Positions 1-8,518 of a stretch of 64,000 nucleotides of DNA are shown piece after piece. The first letter of the stretch is position 1, and each line of letters opens with the position of its first letter. This DNA comes from CAZRRV01 sp964602735 (GTDB lineage Bacteria > Bacillota > Clostridia > Oscillospirales > Acutalibacteraceae), in contig CAZRRV010000001.1 in assembly GCA_964602735.1 (NCBI GenBank), positions 62,001 to 126,000 on the forward strand, given 5' to 3'. Under the pieces are notes generated by a model that saw nothing but the letters and a program-made list of their open reading frames with translations, had not been told where the DNA came from and did no database searches. Both the position numbers and the translations under genes were made by a program.

Positions 1-17
1 AATTTTCAAAAAATTAG

Positions 18-46
18 TTGCATTCGGTATTAAATGGTGTTATACT
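18..46 (+). promoter_or_regulatory. Sigma-A promoter for riboswitch/folT
   Basis: TTGCAT at 18-23 and TATACT at 41-46 are separated by exactly 17 nt. Transcription would start around 52-55, just upstream of the THF riboswitch aptamer. Confidence 0.75.
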
Positions 47-76
47 GAACATGTGCCGGCAGTCTGGCCGGTGTAA

Positions 77-170
77 CAGAGTAGGTCTGCAAGCGTTAAG
101 TGTCCGCGGGACGGGGAGTTGTCCGCGGAACGAAAAGGTTTCTTGCGGTTTGCAGACCGCATCCCGCTGG
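77..170 (+). promoter_or_regulatory. THF (tetrahydrofolate) riboswitch aptamer
   Basis: The segment carries the hallmark order of the folT-type THF riboswitch: AGAGTAG, then the conserved GCGTTAAGTG core (93-102), then GCATCCCGCTG at the 3' end. P1 is CAG 77-79 with CTG 167-169. P2 is GGTCTGCAA 84-92 with TTGCAGACC 150-158, a perfect 9-bp stem. P3 is TCCGCGG 103-109 with CCGCGGA 123-129. The P3 loop (GGGGA, near 113-117) can pair with TCCC near the 3' end to make the known pseudoknot. The downstream gene is a folate ECF S-component, the usual THF riboswitch target. Folate sensing is inferred from the family. Confidence 0.93.
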
Positions 171-197
171 AAAATAATATGAAGAAAACATCCCGTT

Positions 198-243
198 CTC
201 CCTGTTATTGATTCAGCGAAAATAATGACAGGGAGTGTTTTTT
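198..243 (+). terminator. Hairpin with T-run overlapping the folT ribosome binding site
   Basis: CTCCCTGT (198-205) pairs perfectly with ACAGGGAG (228-235) and is followed by TTTTTT at 238-243, directly before the folT ATG at 244. The 3' arm also contains the only good Shine-Dalgarno sequence (AGGGAG, 230-235). The same hairpin could therefore terminate transcription or hide the ribosome binding site when the riboswitch is ligand-bound. Which mode is used cannot be told from sequence. Confidence 0.8.
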
Positions 244-789
244 ATGGCTAAGTTTAACCGTCGGTATTCCATCTATTTGGTGTCGTTCTGTGCGATCATG
301 CTGGCATTGCAGATAGTATTTTCGAGATTTCTGAAAATCGACACCGGGGTTATAAGATTCAGCTTCGGATTTGTCCCGGTTATGCTGGTTTCGGTTTATT
401 ACGGAATACCGGCGTCAATCGCAGTCTGGGCATTAAGCGATGTTTTGGGATCCGTTCTGTTCCCGAGCGGAGCTTATTTCCCGGGGTTTACGCTTACCGC
501 GGCGCTTATGGGTCTTTGCTGCGGATTTTTCATGAAAAATCTGTATGAAATCAGAAGCTTAAGGGCGCTTGCTAGAATCGCGGTATGCGTATTTATAAAT
601 CAGTTTATATTAAGTCTTTTTCTTAATACCTTCTGGCTTACAATCATCATCGGGAAAGGGTTCGGAGCGCTTTTCGTTTCCCGCCTTATTTCATCGTCGG
701 TCGACTTCGTCGTTCAAACCGTCACGATGTTTATTTTATACAAAACGGGATTTTTAAGATTGCTCGGGAACCGCATTGTCCGTAACTGA
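244..789 (+). CDS. folT: Folate ECF transporter S component
   Basis: A 181-residue, very hydrophobic protein with about six membrane segments. The N-terminal segment contains LVSFCAIMLALQIVFSRF, followed by GVIRFSFGFVPVML, a pattern typical of folate-family S components of energy-coupling factor importers. The S component binds folate in the membrane and docks with a shared ECF module (EcfT plus two ATPases) encoded elsewhere. The start was set at ATG 244, 8 nt after AGGGAG, rather than at the in-frame GTG at 235 that lies inside the hairpin. Regulation by the THF riboswitch immediately upstream agrees with the substrate call. It appears to be monocistronic, facing a convergent gene. Confidence 0.9.
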   Translation: MAKFNRRYSIYLVSFCAIMLALQIVFSRFLKIDTGVIRFSFGFVPVMLVSVYYGIPASIAVWALSDVLGSVLFPSGAYFPGFTLTAALMGLCCGFFMKNLYEIRSLRALARIAVCVFINQFILSLFLNTFWLTIIIGKGFGALFVSRLISSSVDFVVQTVTMFILYKTGFLRLLGNRIVRN

Positions 790-842
790 TAATACCGTAA
801 AATGTTATGCGTGGTCGCGCGGCAACCGTTATGCGGCGGCGG

Positions 843-2510
843 TTAAATATTTTCCGAAATAAGTCGGTTTATTTTCTCGCGGAGATTTAGCGTAAACATG
901 GGGTCGCTCGGATATTTTTCAAATGTTATTTCTCCCCGCTCTTCCAGTATACGCATAACGGCGTCACGACCGCATAACTGTTCCGCCAGCGCGAAAGCCC
1001 GCATATCGTAAAGCGCGTCGGTAAAGCCGAGCATATGAATTGTTTCATACGCCGTTCCGTCGGGTGCCGGATATACCGAAAACGCGTCTCCCGCCGGTAC
1101 CCAAAATCCGCCGTCGTTGCATAGATACGGATTAACCGGTTCGAGCGACCATCTTGTGTAATAGAAATTATATCCCCAGTGCAAAAAGCCTTCTATACCG
1201 TATTTGTAAAGCTGTGCTCCGATTATTCTTGTGCGCGATGTCGGCATAGCCACAAATCTGTTGGAGACAAGCTCTCTCTGCCCTCCGCAGTAATATGCCC
1301 ATAAATGCTCGGGTCTTTTCTGCAAAAAAGGTTCAATGTGGTTGGTGGCGACGACGGGCGTTTCCACCGCTCCCGTTTCGTAATACGAAAAATTCGATAG
1401 TGCGTCGATAACCGTATACCCGGCAAGCGCGTCTTTAACCGCCGCTTTGGCCGCAAGATAGCTTTCAAGCTGATCGATATGCGGCTCGTCGGATATATGG
1501 AACATTGTCTTTTTGTCTATCCCGAGCGTTTTTAATTCCCTTATAAGCGCCGGTAAAAACGCATTTAGAAATTTACGGTATTCATAACCCGTGGCATCCG
1601 TTTCCCACCCGAAAATCCTGCGGTAACCCGAGCCCGTTTTCGTTTTCGCCATAATTTTAGGGGCATGTTTCGCGCCCCATTGGGTAAACAGATGAGATAT
1701 TTCAAAATATTCAAATCCCGTTTTCCTGCACATATTCACCCATCGGCGAAGTTTTTCAAAGCCGAATCGGTAACCGTCGCGAGTGACCGTTACATCCGTA
1801 AGCTGTACCGTGGGGCGCTCATGACCCTCGGCGGTATCGAGCGGCGGAGTAAACACCGGCGTTAAAATCATATTCACACCGTTTTCCGCGGCAGTGCGTA
1901 AAAATGATTCGATTATTTCCCAATGCCGCTCGCTGAAAATATCAACGCCGTAATAAGTCGCCAGGCAGTCGGGATGAAACCACTGTGTATAAATAAGCTT
2001 TTGTTTCGGCAGTTCGGCGGGAATAATCTCCGCCGTAAATTCTGTGGCGGCAAGCGTTTCGCCGTCTAAGCCTCGGAGGGTAAAACGGATGGTGTATTCG
2101 CCTTCGTGAGCATCATACGGCACCCGAATATCAACCCATAAAGTCTGCAATTCGCCGCTTATGAAGATAATTCCGTCTTTTTTTAACGGGCGCAGCAGAT
2201 CGGGATAAAGGCCGGGAGTCGTTCGCAGATACCCGTCAGTATTCGACCCGTTATACCGTATCGGAACATTTTCGATTTGTTGAAGTGAAATAAACGGCTC
2301 GATTTCGCTTTCGACCGTAACCGTTGCGGGTACGCAGGCGTTGGGATTATCTTCCGCCTTAAATGCAAGCTGAAACGAATACCGTTCGCCGCAGAGCATG
2401 GAACCCCGCCGGTATGTAATTTTGCCGGTTGCGGATTCGTCCAAAAAACATTTTTCGTTTCCCGAAACGGGCTTGAATATTATATTTTCCACTGTTTTTA
2501 CCCCCGTCAT
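843..2510 (-). CDS. DUF4091 domain protein (putative glycoside hydrolase-like)
   Basis: A 555-residue protein without an obvious signal peptide, so probably cytoplasmic. An N-terminal beta-rich region (about 1-165) precedes a TIM-barrel-like region with the motifs IYTQWFHPDC, MFHISDEPH and GFLHWGYNFYY, which are typical of DUF4091 proteins distantly related to GH123-type glycosidases. The SDEP motif holds acidic residues that could be catalytic. This is inference, because the family is poorly characterised. It has its own promoter in the divergent intergenic region. An alternative GTG start at 2492, preceded by GGGGGT, is possible. Neighbouring acetyl-xylan-esterase and kinase genes fit a general carbohydrate theme but do not define a substrate. 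Confidence 0.75.
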   Translation of the reverse strand: MTGVKTVENIIFKPVSGNEKCFLDESATGKITYRRGSMLCGERYSFQLAFKAEDNPNACVPATVTVESEIEPFISLQQIENVPIRYNGSNTDGYLRTTPGLYPDLLRPLKKDGIIFISGELQTLWVDIRVPYDAHEGEYTIRFTLRGLDGETLAATEFTAEIIPAELPKQKLIYTQWFHPDCLATYYGVDIFSERHWEIIESFLRTAAENGVNMILTPVFTPPLDTAEGHERPTVQLTDVTVTRDGYRFGFEKLRRWVNMCRKTGFEYFEISHLFTQWGAKHAPKIMAKTKTGSGYRRIFGWETDATGYEYRKFLNAFLPALIRELKTLGIDKKTMFHISDEPHIDQLESYLAAKAAVKDALAGYTVIDALSNFSYYETGAVETPVVATNHIEPFLQKRPEHLWAYYCGGQRELVSNRFVAMPTSRTRIIGAQLYKYGIEGFLHWGYNFYYTRWSLEPVNPYLCNDGGFWVPAGDAFSVYPAPDGTAYETIHMLGFTDALYDMRAFALAEQLCGRDAVMRILEERGEITFEKYPSDPMFTLNLREKINRLISENI

Positions 2511-2526
2511 TCAATTCTCAATTCCA

Positions 2527-2554
2527 ATTATAGCAAATATTTTTTTGTTGTCAA
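2527..2554 (-). promoter_or_regulatory. Promoter for the DUF4091 gene
   Basis: On the minus strand TTGACA (2554-2549) and TATAAT (2532-2527) are 16 nt apart, with an extended -10 (TGC immediately before TATAAT). Confidence 0.75.
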
Positions 2555-2615
2555 AATCTATGTTATGATCCCATTCCGATTATAACGACTATGCCCAAAG
2601 GTTGTTAACCGCAAA

Positions 2616-3797
2616 ATGAATGAAACCGTTATAAAAATATATCGTGCCGCTTTTAAGATCTGCGGGTGTGCGATCGCCGGGGAAAATATTCCCGGCGACT
2701 GCGTCGCTATGTTTGAAAAATATCCCGAACAAATATTCCGCGCAACCGCAAGATACGGGATTGCTCCTGTAGCCGGTTACGGGTTATCGAATTCCGGGAT
2801 AATGGGAGGGGAAATACACAATGAAATAATAGAGCGTTTCCGAATTGCCGGTAAAAAAGCGGCGCTTTGCGATAAAATAATGAGAAACGAATTAAAACTT
2901 ATTTCGAAACTGTTTAACGGCTCGGAAATACCGTTTATTCCGTTAAAAGGCGCGGTTCTTTCCGATTTCTATCCCGAACCGGGATTGCGCACGCGTTGCG
3001 ATATTGATATTTTAATCCGCGAGGGCGACTTAAACCGTGCGGCGGATCTGCTGAAAAGTAAAGCCGGCTATAAGGCAATCGGTCGAACCGCTCACGATCT
3101 TGAATTCATATCCGAGAACCGTGTCCCGGTTGAACTGCATTACCGTACGATCGAACCGTGGTACGCACGCGAATCCTCGGCAGTTTTGTCGGAAATTTGG
3201 GATTATGCCGCGCCATGCGGCGATTCATATCAATATATATTGAAGCCGGAAATGTTCCGCTTTTTTCATTATGCCCATATGGCAAAGCATTTTGAAAAAG
3301 GAGGTTGCGGGGTTCGTCCTTTTCTTGATTTGTTTGTGTTAAACCGGAGGTTTACAAATAACCGTGAGCGTGATATAATATTAAAAGACGGCGGATTGTC
3401 CGATTTTGCGAACGCGTGCGACGGGTTGTCGGAATTCTGGTTCGGCGGCGGTTCGCCAAACGGGTTGATTGTCAGAACCGAAGAATTTATCTTAAACGGC
3501 GGAATGTTCGGCAGTGTAAAAAATATGGCGGCAGCGGGCGAAACGCAAAGCGGCGGAAAAAGACAATATATTTTTCAAAGGCTCTTTCTTCCTTTCGGCA
3601 GGTTGCGAATCGAATATCCGGTTTTGCAAAACCATCCGTGGCTGACGCCGTTTATTTTCTGCCGCCGTTTCGCGAAAATGGTCGCGAAAGGGCATTTTCG
3701 AAGATCACTGTCGGAATTAAAAAATACCAGATACGATTACGGGAAAACCGACGAGCTTTTTTCTCTTTTAGGCCTGAAACAGAAAAAAAATAAATGA
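2616..3797 (+). CDS. Nucleotidyltransferase family protein (NTP_transf_5-like)
   Basis: A 393-residue protein whose central motif, IPLKGAVLSDFYPEPG followed by R-T-R-C-DIDILI (near residues 108-138), matches uncharacterised nucleotidyltransferases of the NTP_transf_5 type. The paired aspartates of DIDIL are the expected metal ligands. ELHYRTIEP follows, as usual in the family. The substrate is unknown; related proteins occur in polysaccharide or nucleotide-modification contexts. AAAGG about 16 nt before the ATG is a weak, distant ribosome binding site. The downstream pyridoxamine kinase begins 17 nt after the stop, so the two are probably co-transcribed. The C-terminal third is basic and aromatic-rich. 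Confidence 0.7.
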   Translation: MNETVIKIYRAAFKICGCAIAGENIPGDCVAMFEKYPEQIFRATARYGIAPVAGYGLSNSGIMGGEIHNEIIERFRIAGKKAALCDKIMRNELKLISKLFNGSEIPFIPLKGAVLSDFYPEPGLRTRCDIDILIREGDLNRAADLLKSKAGYKAIGRTAHDLEFISENRVPVELHYRTIEPWYARESSAVLSEIWDYAAPCGDSYQYILKPEMFRFFHYAHMAKHFEKGGCGVRPFLDLFVLNRRFTNNRERDIILKDGGLSDFANACDGLSEFWFGGGSPNGLIVRTEEFILNGGMFGSVKNMAAAGETQSGGKRQYIFQRLFLPFGRLRIEYPVLQNHPWLTPFIFCRRFAKMVAKGHFRRSLSELKNTRYDYGKTDELFSLLGLKQKKNK

Positions 3798-3814
3798 AAG
3801 ACTGTTGATACAAT

Positions 3815-4648
3815 ATGAGTTATAAACGGATTCTAACCGTTCAGGACATCTCGTGCGTCGGGCAGTGCTCGCTTACCGTGGCGTTGCCCGTACTTTCCGC
3901 GGAAGGTGTCGAAACATGCGTTTTACCGTCGGCTATACTTTCAACGCATACCGCCGGATTTACCGGTTACACCGTCAGCGATTTTACAGACGAGATTCCC
4001 GCGGTAATCGCGCATTGGAAAAAAGAAAAAATAAATTTCGACGGGGTATACACCGGCTATCTCGGCAGCGTCGAACAGATAGAGTCGGTAAAAGAAATCA
4101 TTTCGGATCTGCTTGTGCCGGGCGGAATTACGATTATCGACCCCGCCATGGCGGACGGGGGTAAACTATATCCGGCGTTTAATTCCGATTATGCCGATGC
4201 CATGAAAACTCTTGTGAAAATTGCAGATTACACATTGCCGAATATAACCGAGGCATGTTTCCTGACAGGTATGCCTTATCGGGAAACTTACGATAAAGCT
4301 TATGTGATCGAACTTTCAAAAAAGCTGTGTGATGCCGGTGCAAAAACGGTTGTGCTTACCGGAGTGAGCTACCGCGAGGGTAAAACGGGAGTTGCGGTTT
4401 ACGCAGACGGCGAATATTCGTATTATGAACACAAAAAAATCGAAAAAAGTTATCACGGTACCGGCGATATTTATTCTTCGGCGTTTGCCGGCGCGCTGAT
4501 GCGGGGAAAACCGGTGTTTGAGGCTGCGGCAATCGCGGCGGATTATACGGTGCTTTGCATTGAAAAAACCGTCGACGATCCCGAACACTGGTACGGTGTT
4601 AAATTTGAAACGGCGATACCCGAACTGATACAAATGCTTGCGAAATAA
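3815..4648 (+). CDS. pdxY: Pyridoxamine/pyridoxal kinase
   Basis: A 277-residue ribokinase-fold kinase. The N-terminus ILTVQDISCVGQCSLT and the following ALPVLSAEGVETCVLPSAILSTHT are typical of pyridoxamine kinases that phosphorylate B6 vitamers in the salvage route to pyridoxal phosphate. The C-terminal YHGTGDIYSSAFAGAL holds the G-T-G-D anion-hole and catalytic-aspartate motif of the family. The length is normal for PdxY. The gene follows the nucleotidyltransferase by 17 nt and is followed by an AT-rich spacer with a new promoter, so it probably ends the transcript. Confidence 0.88.
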   Translation: MSYKRILTVQDISCVGQCSLTVALPVLSAEGVETCVLPSAILSTHTAGFTGYTVSDFTDEIPAVIAHWKKEKINFDGVYTGYLGSVEQIESVKEIISDLLVPGGITIIDPAMADGGKLYPAFNSDYADAMKTLVKIADYTLPNITEACFLTGMPYRETYDKAYVIELSKKLCDAGAKTVVLTGVSYREGKTGVAVYADGEYSYYEHKKIEKSYHGTGDIYSSAFAGALMRGKPVFEAAAIAADYTVLCIEKTVDDPEHWYGVKFETAIPELIQMLAK

Positions 4649-4735
4649 TTGAAAATAAAAAAATTTATAAAATAATTACCGTTAATTTCATTTATGTGTG
4701 TATATATACAAAAAAAGTAAAATTATTTTTTTTGC

Positions 4736-4764
4736 TTGAATGTCGACAGACCCGAGAGTATAAT
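4736..4764 (+). promoter_or_regulatory. Promoter for the acetyl-xylan esterase gene
   Basis: TTGAAT at 4736-4741 and TATAAT at 4759-4764 are spaced by 17 nt. This promoter lies inside the longest open frame of the next gene and argues against any start upstream of 4796. Confidence 0.75.
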
Positions 4765-4795
4765 TAACCGAGAAATAATGCAGAGGATGATAGTT

Positions 4796-5764
4796 ATGCC
4801 GATTCTTGATATGCCCGTAACACAGCTTGAAAAATACACTGGCAGTTCTCCATGCCCGGATGATTTCGATCTGTACTGGGAAACCGCACTGAAAGAGATG
4901 CGCTCTACCGACCCGAAAGCGGAATTTATACCTGCGGAATATAAATTTCCGAATGTTGAGTGTTTCAATGTTTATTTTACGGGTGTCCGCGGAGCGAAAA
5001 TACACGCGAAACTTGTCCGCCCCGCCGGATTAAACAAAAAGGCTCCCTGTGTGTTGCGCTTTCACGGATACAGCGGATTCGGTGAAACATTCGGTGATTT
5101 GTTGCGCTATGCCGCTCTCGGATGGTCGGCGTTTTCGTTAGACGCACGTGGGCAGGGCGGTTATTCCGAGGATACCGGCGGTTTTGTAAACACTACATTC
5201 GACGGGCAGATAGTTCGCGGACTCGACAATGACGATCCGCAGGATCTTTATTATCATCATGTGTTTCTCGACTGTGCCGAGTTGGCGAATATTGCCCTCG
5301 GTTGCGATTTTGTAGACGGGCAGGCACTTTATACCGTCGGCAGCAGCCAGGGAGGCGGGCTTTCGCTTGCCTGTGCCGCGCTCGAACCCCGCGTTGCCCG
5401 CTGTTTTGCCGGATGCCCGTTTTTAAGCGATTATAAGCGTGTATGGCACATGGATTTAGATAAAGGCGCTTATCGCGATATCAGATATTATTTTAAGAAT
5501 TATGATCCCACGCATGCCCGCGAGGATGAGGTTTTCAGCAAGCTGGGTTATATTGATGTTCAAAATCTGGCGAACCGCATTCGCGGTGAGGTTTTAATGA
5601 TTACCGGATTGCAAGACAATACATGCCCTCCTTCGACACAGTATGCGGCTTATAATAAAGTTGTCGCACCTAAAAAACATATTGTAGCGCCGGATTGCGG
5701 CCACGAGAATATAAAATTCCAATCCGATATTGAAATTGATTTTCTGGCAAACGGAATTAAATAA
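4796..5764 (+). CDS. Acetylxylan esterase / cephalosporin-C deacetylase family hydrolase
   Basis: A 322-residue alpha/beta hydrolase of the AXE1 family (carbohydrate esterase family 7), which removes acetyl groups from xylo-oligosaccharides and related acetyl esters. No signal peptide is visible, consistent with intracellular CE7 enzymes. The sequence shows DFDLYWE near the N-terminus, the RGQGG motif, the nucleophile elbow GSSQGGG, an aspartate-containing LQDNTCPP and the catalytic-histidine region PDCGHE. The start at ATG 4796 follows AGAGGA (4782-4787) by 8 nt and sits downstream of the promoter. It is probably monocistronic. Confidence 0.9.
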   Translation: MPILDMPVTQLEKYTGSSPCPDDFDLYWETALKEMRSTDPKAEFIPAEYKFPNVECFNVYFTGVRGAKIHAKLVRPAGLNKKAPCVLRFHGYSGFGETFGDLLRYAALGWSAFSLDARGQGGYSEDTGGFVNTTFDGQIVRGLDNDDPQDLYYHHVFLDCAELANIALGCDFVDGQALYTVGSSQGGGLSLACAALEPRVARCFAGCPFLSDYKRVWHMDLDKGAYRDIRYYFKNYDPTHAREDEVFSKLGYIDVQNLANRIRGEVLMITGLQDNTCPPSTQYAAYNKVVAPKKHIVAPDCGHENIKFQSDIEIDFLANGIK

Positions 5765-5814
5765 CTGCGTTGTCAGGCGAAAAAACAGTTGCAATTTTCC
5801 CCCGGATGTGATAG

Positions 5815-5820
5815 TATAAT
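5815..5820 (+). promoter_or_regulatory. -10 element for rpmE
   Basis: A consensus TATAAT lies 30 nt before the rpmE start. The nearest -35-like TTGCAA (5789-5794) is 20 nt away, longer than ideal, so only the -10 is well supported. Confidence 0.5.
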
Positions 5821-5850
5821 ATCTGCTTATGTAATAAAAGCGAGGTTTTA

Positions 5851-6063
5851 ATGACAATGAAACAGGGAATTCATCCGAATTACGGTAAATGTGTTGTGCG
5901 GTGCGCCTGCGGTGCAGAATTTGAAACCCGTTCAACCAAGCCGGAAATAAGATTAGACATTTGCTCGAAGTGCCATCCGTTTTTTACCGGAAAGCAGAAA
6001 CTGGTTGACACCGGCGGTCGGGTCGACAGGTTTAAGAAACGGTTCAATCTGGATGACAGGTAA
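5851..6063 (+). CDS. rpmE: 50S ribosomal protein L31, zinc-binding type
   Basis: A 70-residue ribosomal protein L31 with IHPNYGK at the N-terminus and the four cysteines of the zinc-binding (C+) form: C-A-C near residues 18-20 and CSKC near 38-41. The C-terminal GGRVDRFKKRF is typical. GAGG at 5842-5845 lies 5 nt before ATG 5851; ATG 5857, giving MKQGIHPNY, is the alternative start. It has its own promoter and is followed by a strong terminator, so it is monocistronic. The zinc form is often repressed under zinc limitation, but no Zur-type operator was recognised here. Confidence 0.96.
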   Translation: MTMKQGIHPNYGKCVVRCACGAEFETRSTKPEIRLDICSKCHPFFTGKQKLVDTGGRVDRFKKRFNLDDR

Positions 6064-6074
6064 TTTTGTTTATA

Positions 6075-6106
6075 AGACCGCGCCGTATATGACGCGGTCT
6101 TTTTAT
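6075..6106 (+). terminator. Rho-independent terminator after rpmE
   Basis: AGACCGCG (6075-6082) pairs with CGCGGTCT (6093-6100) and runs into TTTTTATT. Confidence 0.9.
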
Positions 6107-6120
6107 TACAGATATCGAAA

Positions 6121-6741
6121 ATGGAATATTTAACCGTTGCGGATAAATCGGTCGGAGAGCTTACCGAAAAGCGCTCCCGTTTTGTTTCCGCGCTTTATCC
6201 TGCTTCGGATGAACAATCTGCCCGCGAAATAATAGAACATCATAACGCCGAATATCGCGACGCCGATCATAATGTTTACGCTTACCGCATTTACGACGGA
6301 GTAACAAAATATTCCGATGACGGCGAGCCGCACTCCACCGCCGGGCGCCCCACATTAAACGCTTTGGAACGGGTTCACATTACAAACTGTGTTATAATAA
6401 CGGCGCGGTATTTCGGCGGAGTATTGCTCGGAACCGGAGGGCTGTCGCGAGCATACGCGGAATGCGCGCGCAGGGCTGTGGCAAATGCGTCGATAGTAAA
6501 AATAAGCGAGATTTGCCGATATTGTGCTTATTTGCCTTATTCGCAGTATGAATTATTTACCGCATGGATATGTAAATACGGCGGAAACGTGACTGAGAAA
6601 GAATTTCGCGATATTGTCTCCGTGCATTTTTCGGTACCGCTTGAATACGACGAAAAATTTGCGGCAGATGTAAAAACTTCGCAGTTTCGTGATATTTTAA
6701 TTGAGCCGAAAAGGCGCTTCGTGTCGCAGTCGGGTCAATGA
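6121..6741 (+). CDS. YigZ/IMPACT (UPF0029) family protein
   Basis: A 206-residue YigZ-family protein. The N-terminal UPF0029 domain carries KRSRFVSALYPA, DADHNVYAYRI, DDGEPHSTAGRP and ARYFGGVLLGTGGLSRAYAECA, all hallmarks of the family. A C-terminal region of about 65 residues resembles the usual DUF1949 domain. The molecular role is uncertain; eukaryotic IMPACT relatives inhibit the Gcn2 kinase. It starts 14 nt after the rpmE terminator without a clear ribosome binding site, and is followed closely by dnaG. Confidence 0.88.
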   Translation: MEYLTVADKSVGELTEKRSRFVSALYPASDEQSAREIIEHHNAEYRDADHNVYAYRIYDGVTKYSDDGEPHSTAGRPTLNALERVHITNCVIITARYFGGVLLGTGGLSRAYAECARRAVANASIVKISEICRYCAYLPYSQYELFTAWICKYGGNVTEKEFRDIVSVHFSVPLEYDEKFAADVKTSQFRDILIEPKRRFVSQSGQ

Positions 6742-6756
6742 AAGGGGTAACATGAG

Positions 6757-8511
6757 TTGCCGTTCCCGGAATCTTTTCTATTGGAACTGAAAGACAGGAA
6801 TCCTATCGATTCGGTTGTTTCGTCTTATGTTACACTGAAAAAAAGCGGAAATGTCAAAAAAGGATTATGCCCTTTTCATAACGAAAAAACTCCTTCGTTT
6901 ACGGTATATCCGCAAACCGATTCTTTTTACTGTTTTGGATGCGGTGCCGGCGGCGATGTAATCGCATTTATCGAAAAAATTGAAAATCTCGATTATTTTG
7001 AAACGGTTAAATGGTTGGCGGAGCGTTCCGGTTTGCCGTTGCCCGTGGATAATTCGGAAAGCGACAGAACGGCTCGCCTCAAAGCCGAAATGAGGGAAGC
7101 GAACAGGATTGCCGCTCTGTTCTTCTGTAAACGGCTTCTGGCTTCTGGCGGGGAAACCTCCCGTAAATATTTAATAGATAGGGGGCTTTCTGTAAAAACC
7201 GTAAGAAGCTTCGGTATAGGCTACGCTCCCGACAGTTGGGACGCCCTTTATAAACACCTGAAGAATTCCGGAATTTCCGACGAGGCGGCACTTGAGGCTA
7301 ATTTGTGCGTCAGAGACAACAACGGTTCGATACACGACAGGTTCCGTAACAGGGTAATGTTCCCGATCCTCGATGTGCGCGGAAACGTAGTGGCTTTCAG
7401 CGGAAGAAATCTGCCCGGTGTTGAAAAAGGCGGCAAGTATGTAAACACAAGGGATACGCTTATATATAAAAAGGGCAATCTGCTGTTTGGGCTTAATGTA
7501 GCGAAAAACCACTGCGCCAAACGGGCGGTTTTGGTTGAAGGGAATATGGACGTTGTTGCTATGCATCAGGCGGGGTTTAATTATACCGTAGGCTCTCTCG
7601 GAACGGCGTTTACCCCCGAGCAGGCAAGGCTGCTGTGTCGCTATACAAAAGAAGTTGTTTTGATGCTCGACGCCGATACGGCGGGGGAAAAAGCAACCGA
7701 AAAAGCCGTTTCCGTTTTGTCCGGCAACGATATATCGGTTCGGGTCCTTCGGCTCCCCGAATGCAAAGACCCCGATGAGTATATGCAAAAACATTCAAAA
7801 GAAAAATTGGAGGCGTTGATTGATGGCTCGAAAACCGATGTGGAATACCGACTTTTACGCGCCGCCGACGGGCTCAATTTAAGTGATGATGACGCAAAAG
7901 TTATTTACTTAAAGCGCGCGACCGAACTGCTAGCGAAACAAAACGATCCGGTGGCGGCCGATTTATACGCGGGGAGACTGGCCGATAAATACGGTGTGGA
8001 AAAGCAAACTCTTACGCGGATGATAAAAAAGTCGGAGGAGCGCAACAGGAGAACCGAAAACAAAGCCGCAGTCAACGAAACCGTTCGCCCGCATTTTACG
8101 ACCCCCGGTGATCGTGACCGGGCGCTGACGTTGAAAGCATCATCCGCCGAAGACACAATTAACCGAATTTTAATGTTTCATCCCGATTTGTATGCGAATC
8201 TCAAAAAAGACCTTGCTCCCGGCGATTTTGTGACCGATTTCGGCGGCAGATTGTACGGCGCGATATCCGAAATTTACGAAAAAGGGTACAGCTTTGATAT
8301 AACTTTGCTCAGCGGCAAATTCGGTGAGAACGAACTCGGAAAGATTGCGGCGCTGCAAACCGACAATAATTTCGGAGAGGATATTCCGGGATTGTTGAAC
8401 GATTGTGTAAAAACATTGAAATCCGAAAAGCGGCGAACGGAAACCGGCGGGAACGACGGTGATTGGGACAGTCGGGTACAGTCATTAATAGGCGGGAAAA
8501 AGAAAGGTTGA
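6757..8511 (+). CDS. dnaG: DNA primase
   Basis: A 584-residue bacterial primase that makes RNA primers at the replication fork. The N-terminal zinc-binding CHC2 domain has C38, H41, C59 and C62 (CPFH and CFGC). The RNA polymerase/TOPRIM core has VEGNMDVVAMHQAG near residue 258 and LDADTAGEKA near 302. A poorly conserved helicase-interaction region follows. Start is TTG 6757, preceded by AAAGGGG at 6741-6747; no nearby ATG fits. The stop lies 7 nt before rpoD, the classic dnaG-rpoD macromolecular-synthesis arrangement. Confidence 0.97.
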   Translation: MPFPESFLLELKDRNPIDSVVSSYVTLKKSGNVKKGLCPFHNEKTPSFTVYPQTDSFYCFGCGAGGDVIAFIEKIENLDYFETVKWLAERSGLPLPVDNSESDRTARLKAEMREANRIAALFFCKRLLASGGETSRKYLIDRGLSVKTVRSFGIGYAPDSWDALYKHLKNSGISDEAALEANLCVRDNNGSIHDRFRNRVMFPILDVRGNVVAFSGRNLPGVEKGGKYVNTRDTLIYKKGNLLFGLNVAKNHCAKRAVLVEGNMDVVAMHQAGFNYTVGSLGTAFTPEQARLLCRYTKEVVLMLDADTAGEKATEKAVSVLSGNDISVRVLRLPECKDPDEYMQKHSKEKLEALIDGSKTDVEYRLLRAADGLNLSDDDAKVIYLKRATELLAKQNDPVAADLYAGRLADKYGVEKQTLTRMIKKSEERNRRTENKAAVNETVRPHFTTPGDRDRALTLKASSAEDTINRILMFHPDLYANLKKDLAPGDFVTDFGGRLYGAISEIYEKGYSFDITLLSGKFGENELGKIAALQTDNNFGEDIPGLLNDCVKTLKSEKRRTETGGNDGDWDSRVQSLIGGKKKG

Positions 8512-8518
8512 ATGCGTA

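Noticed and set aside
4736..4795. Upstream in-frame start for the acetyl-xylan esterase
   Set aside because: This segment contains the -35 and -10 elements and would precede the transcription start; ATG 4796 has a good ribosome binding site.
7171..7794. A 207-codon minus-strand open frame
   Set aside because: It lies wholly inside dnaG on the opposite strand, has no ribosome binding site and no recognisable motif; it is a shadow of the primase.
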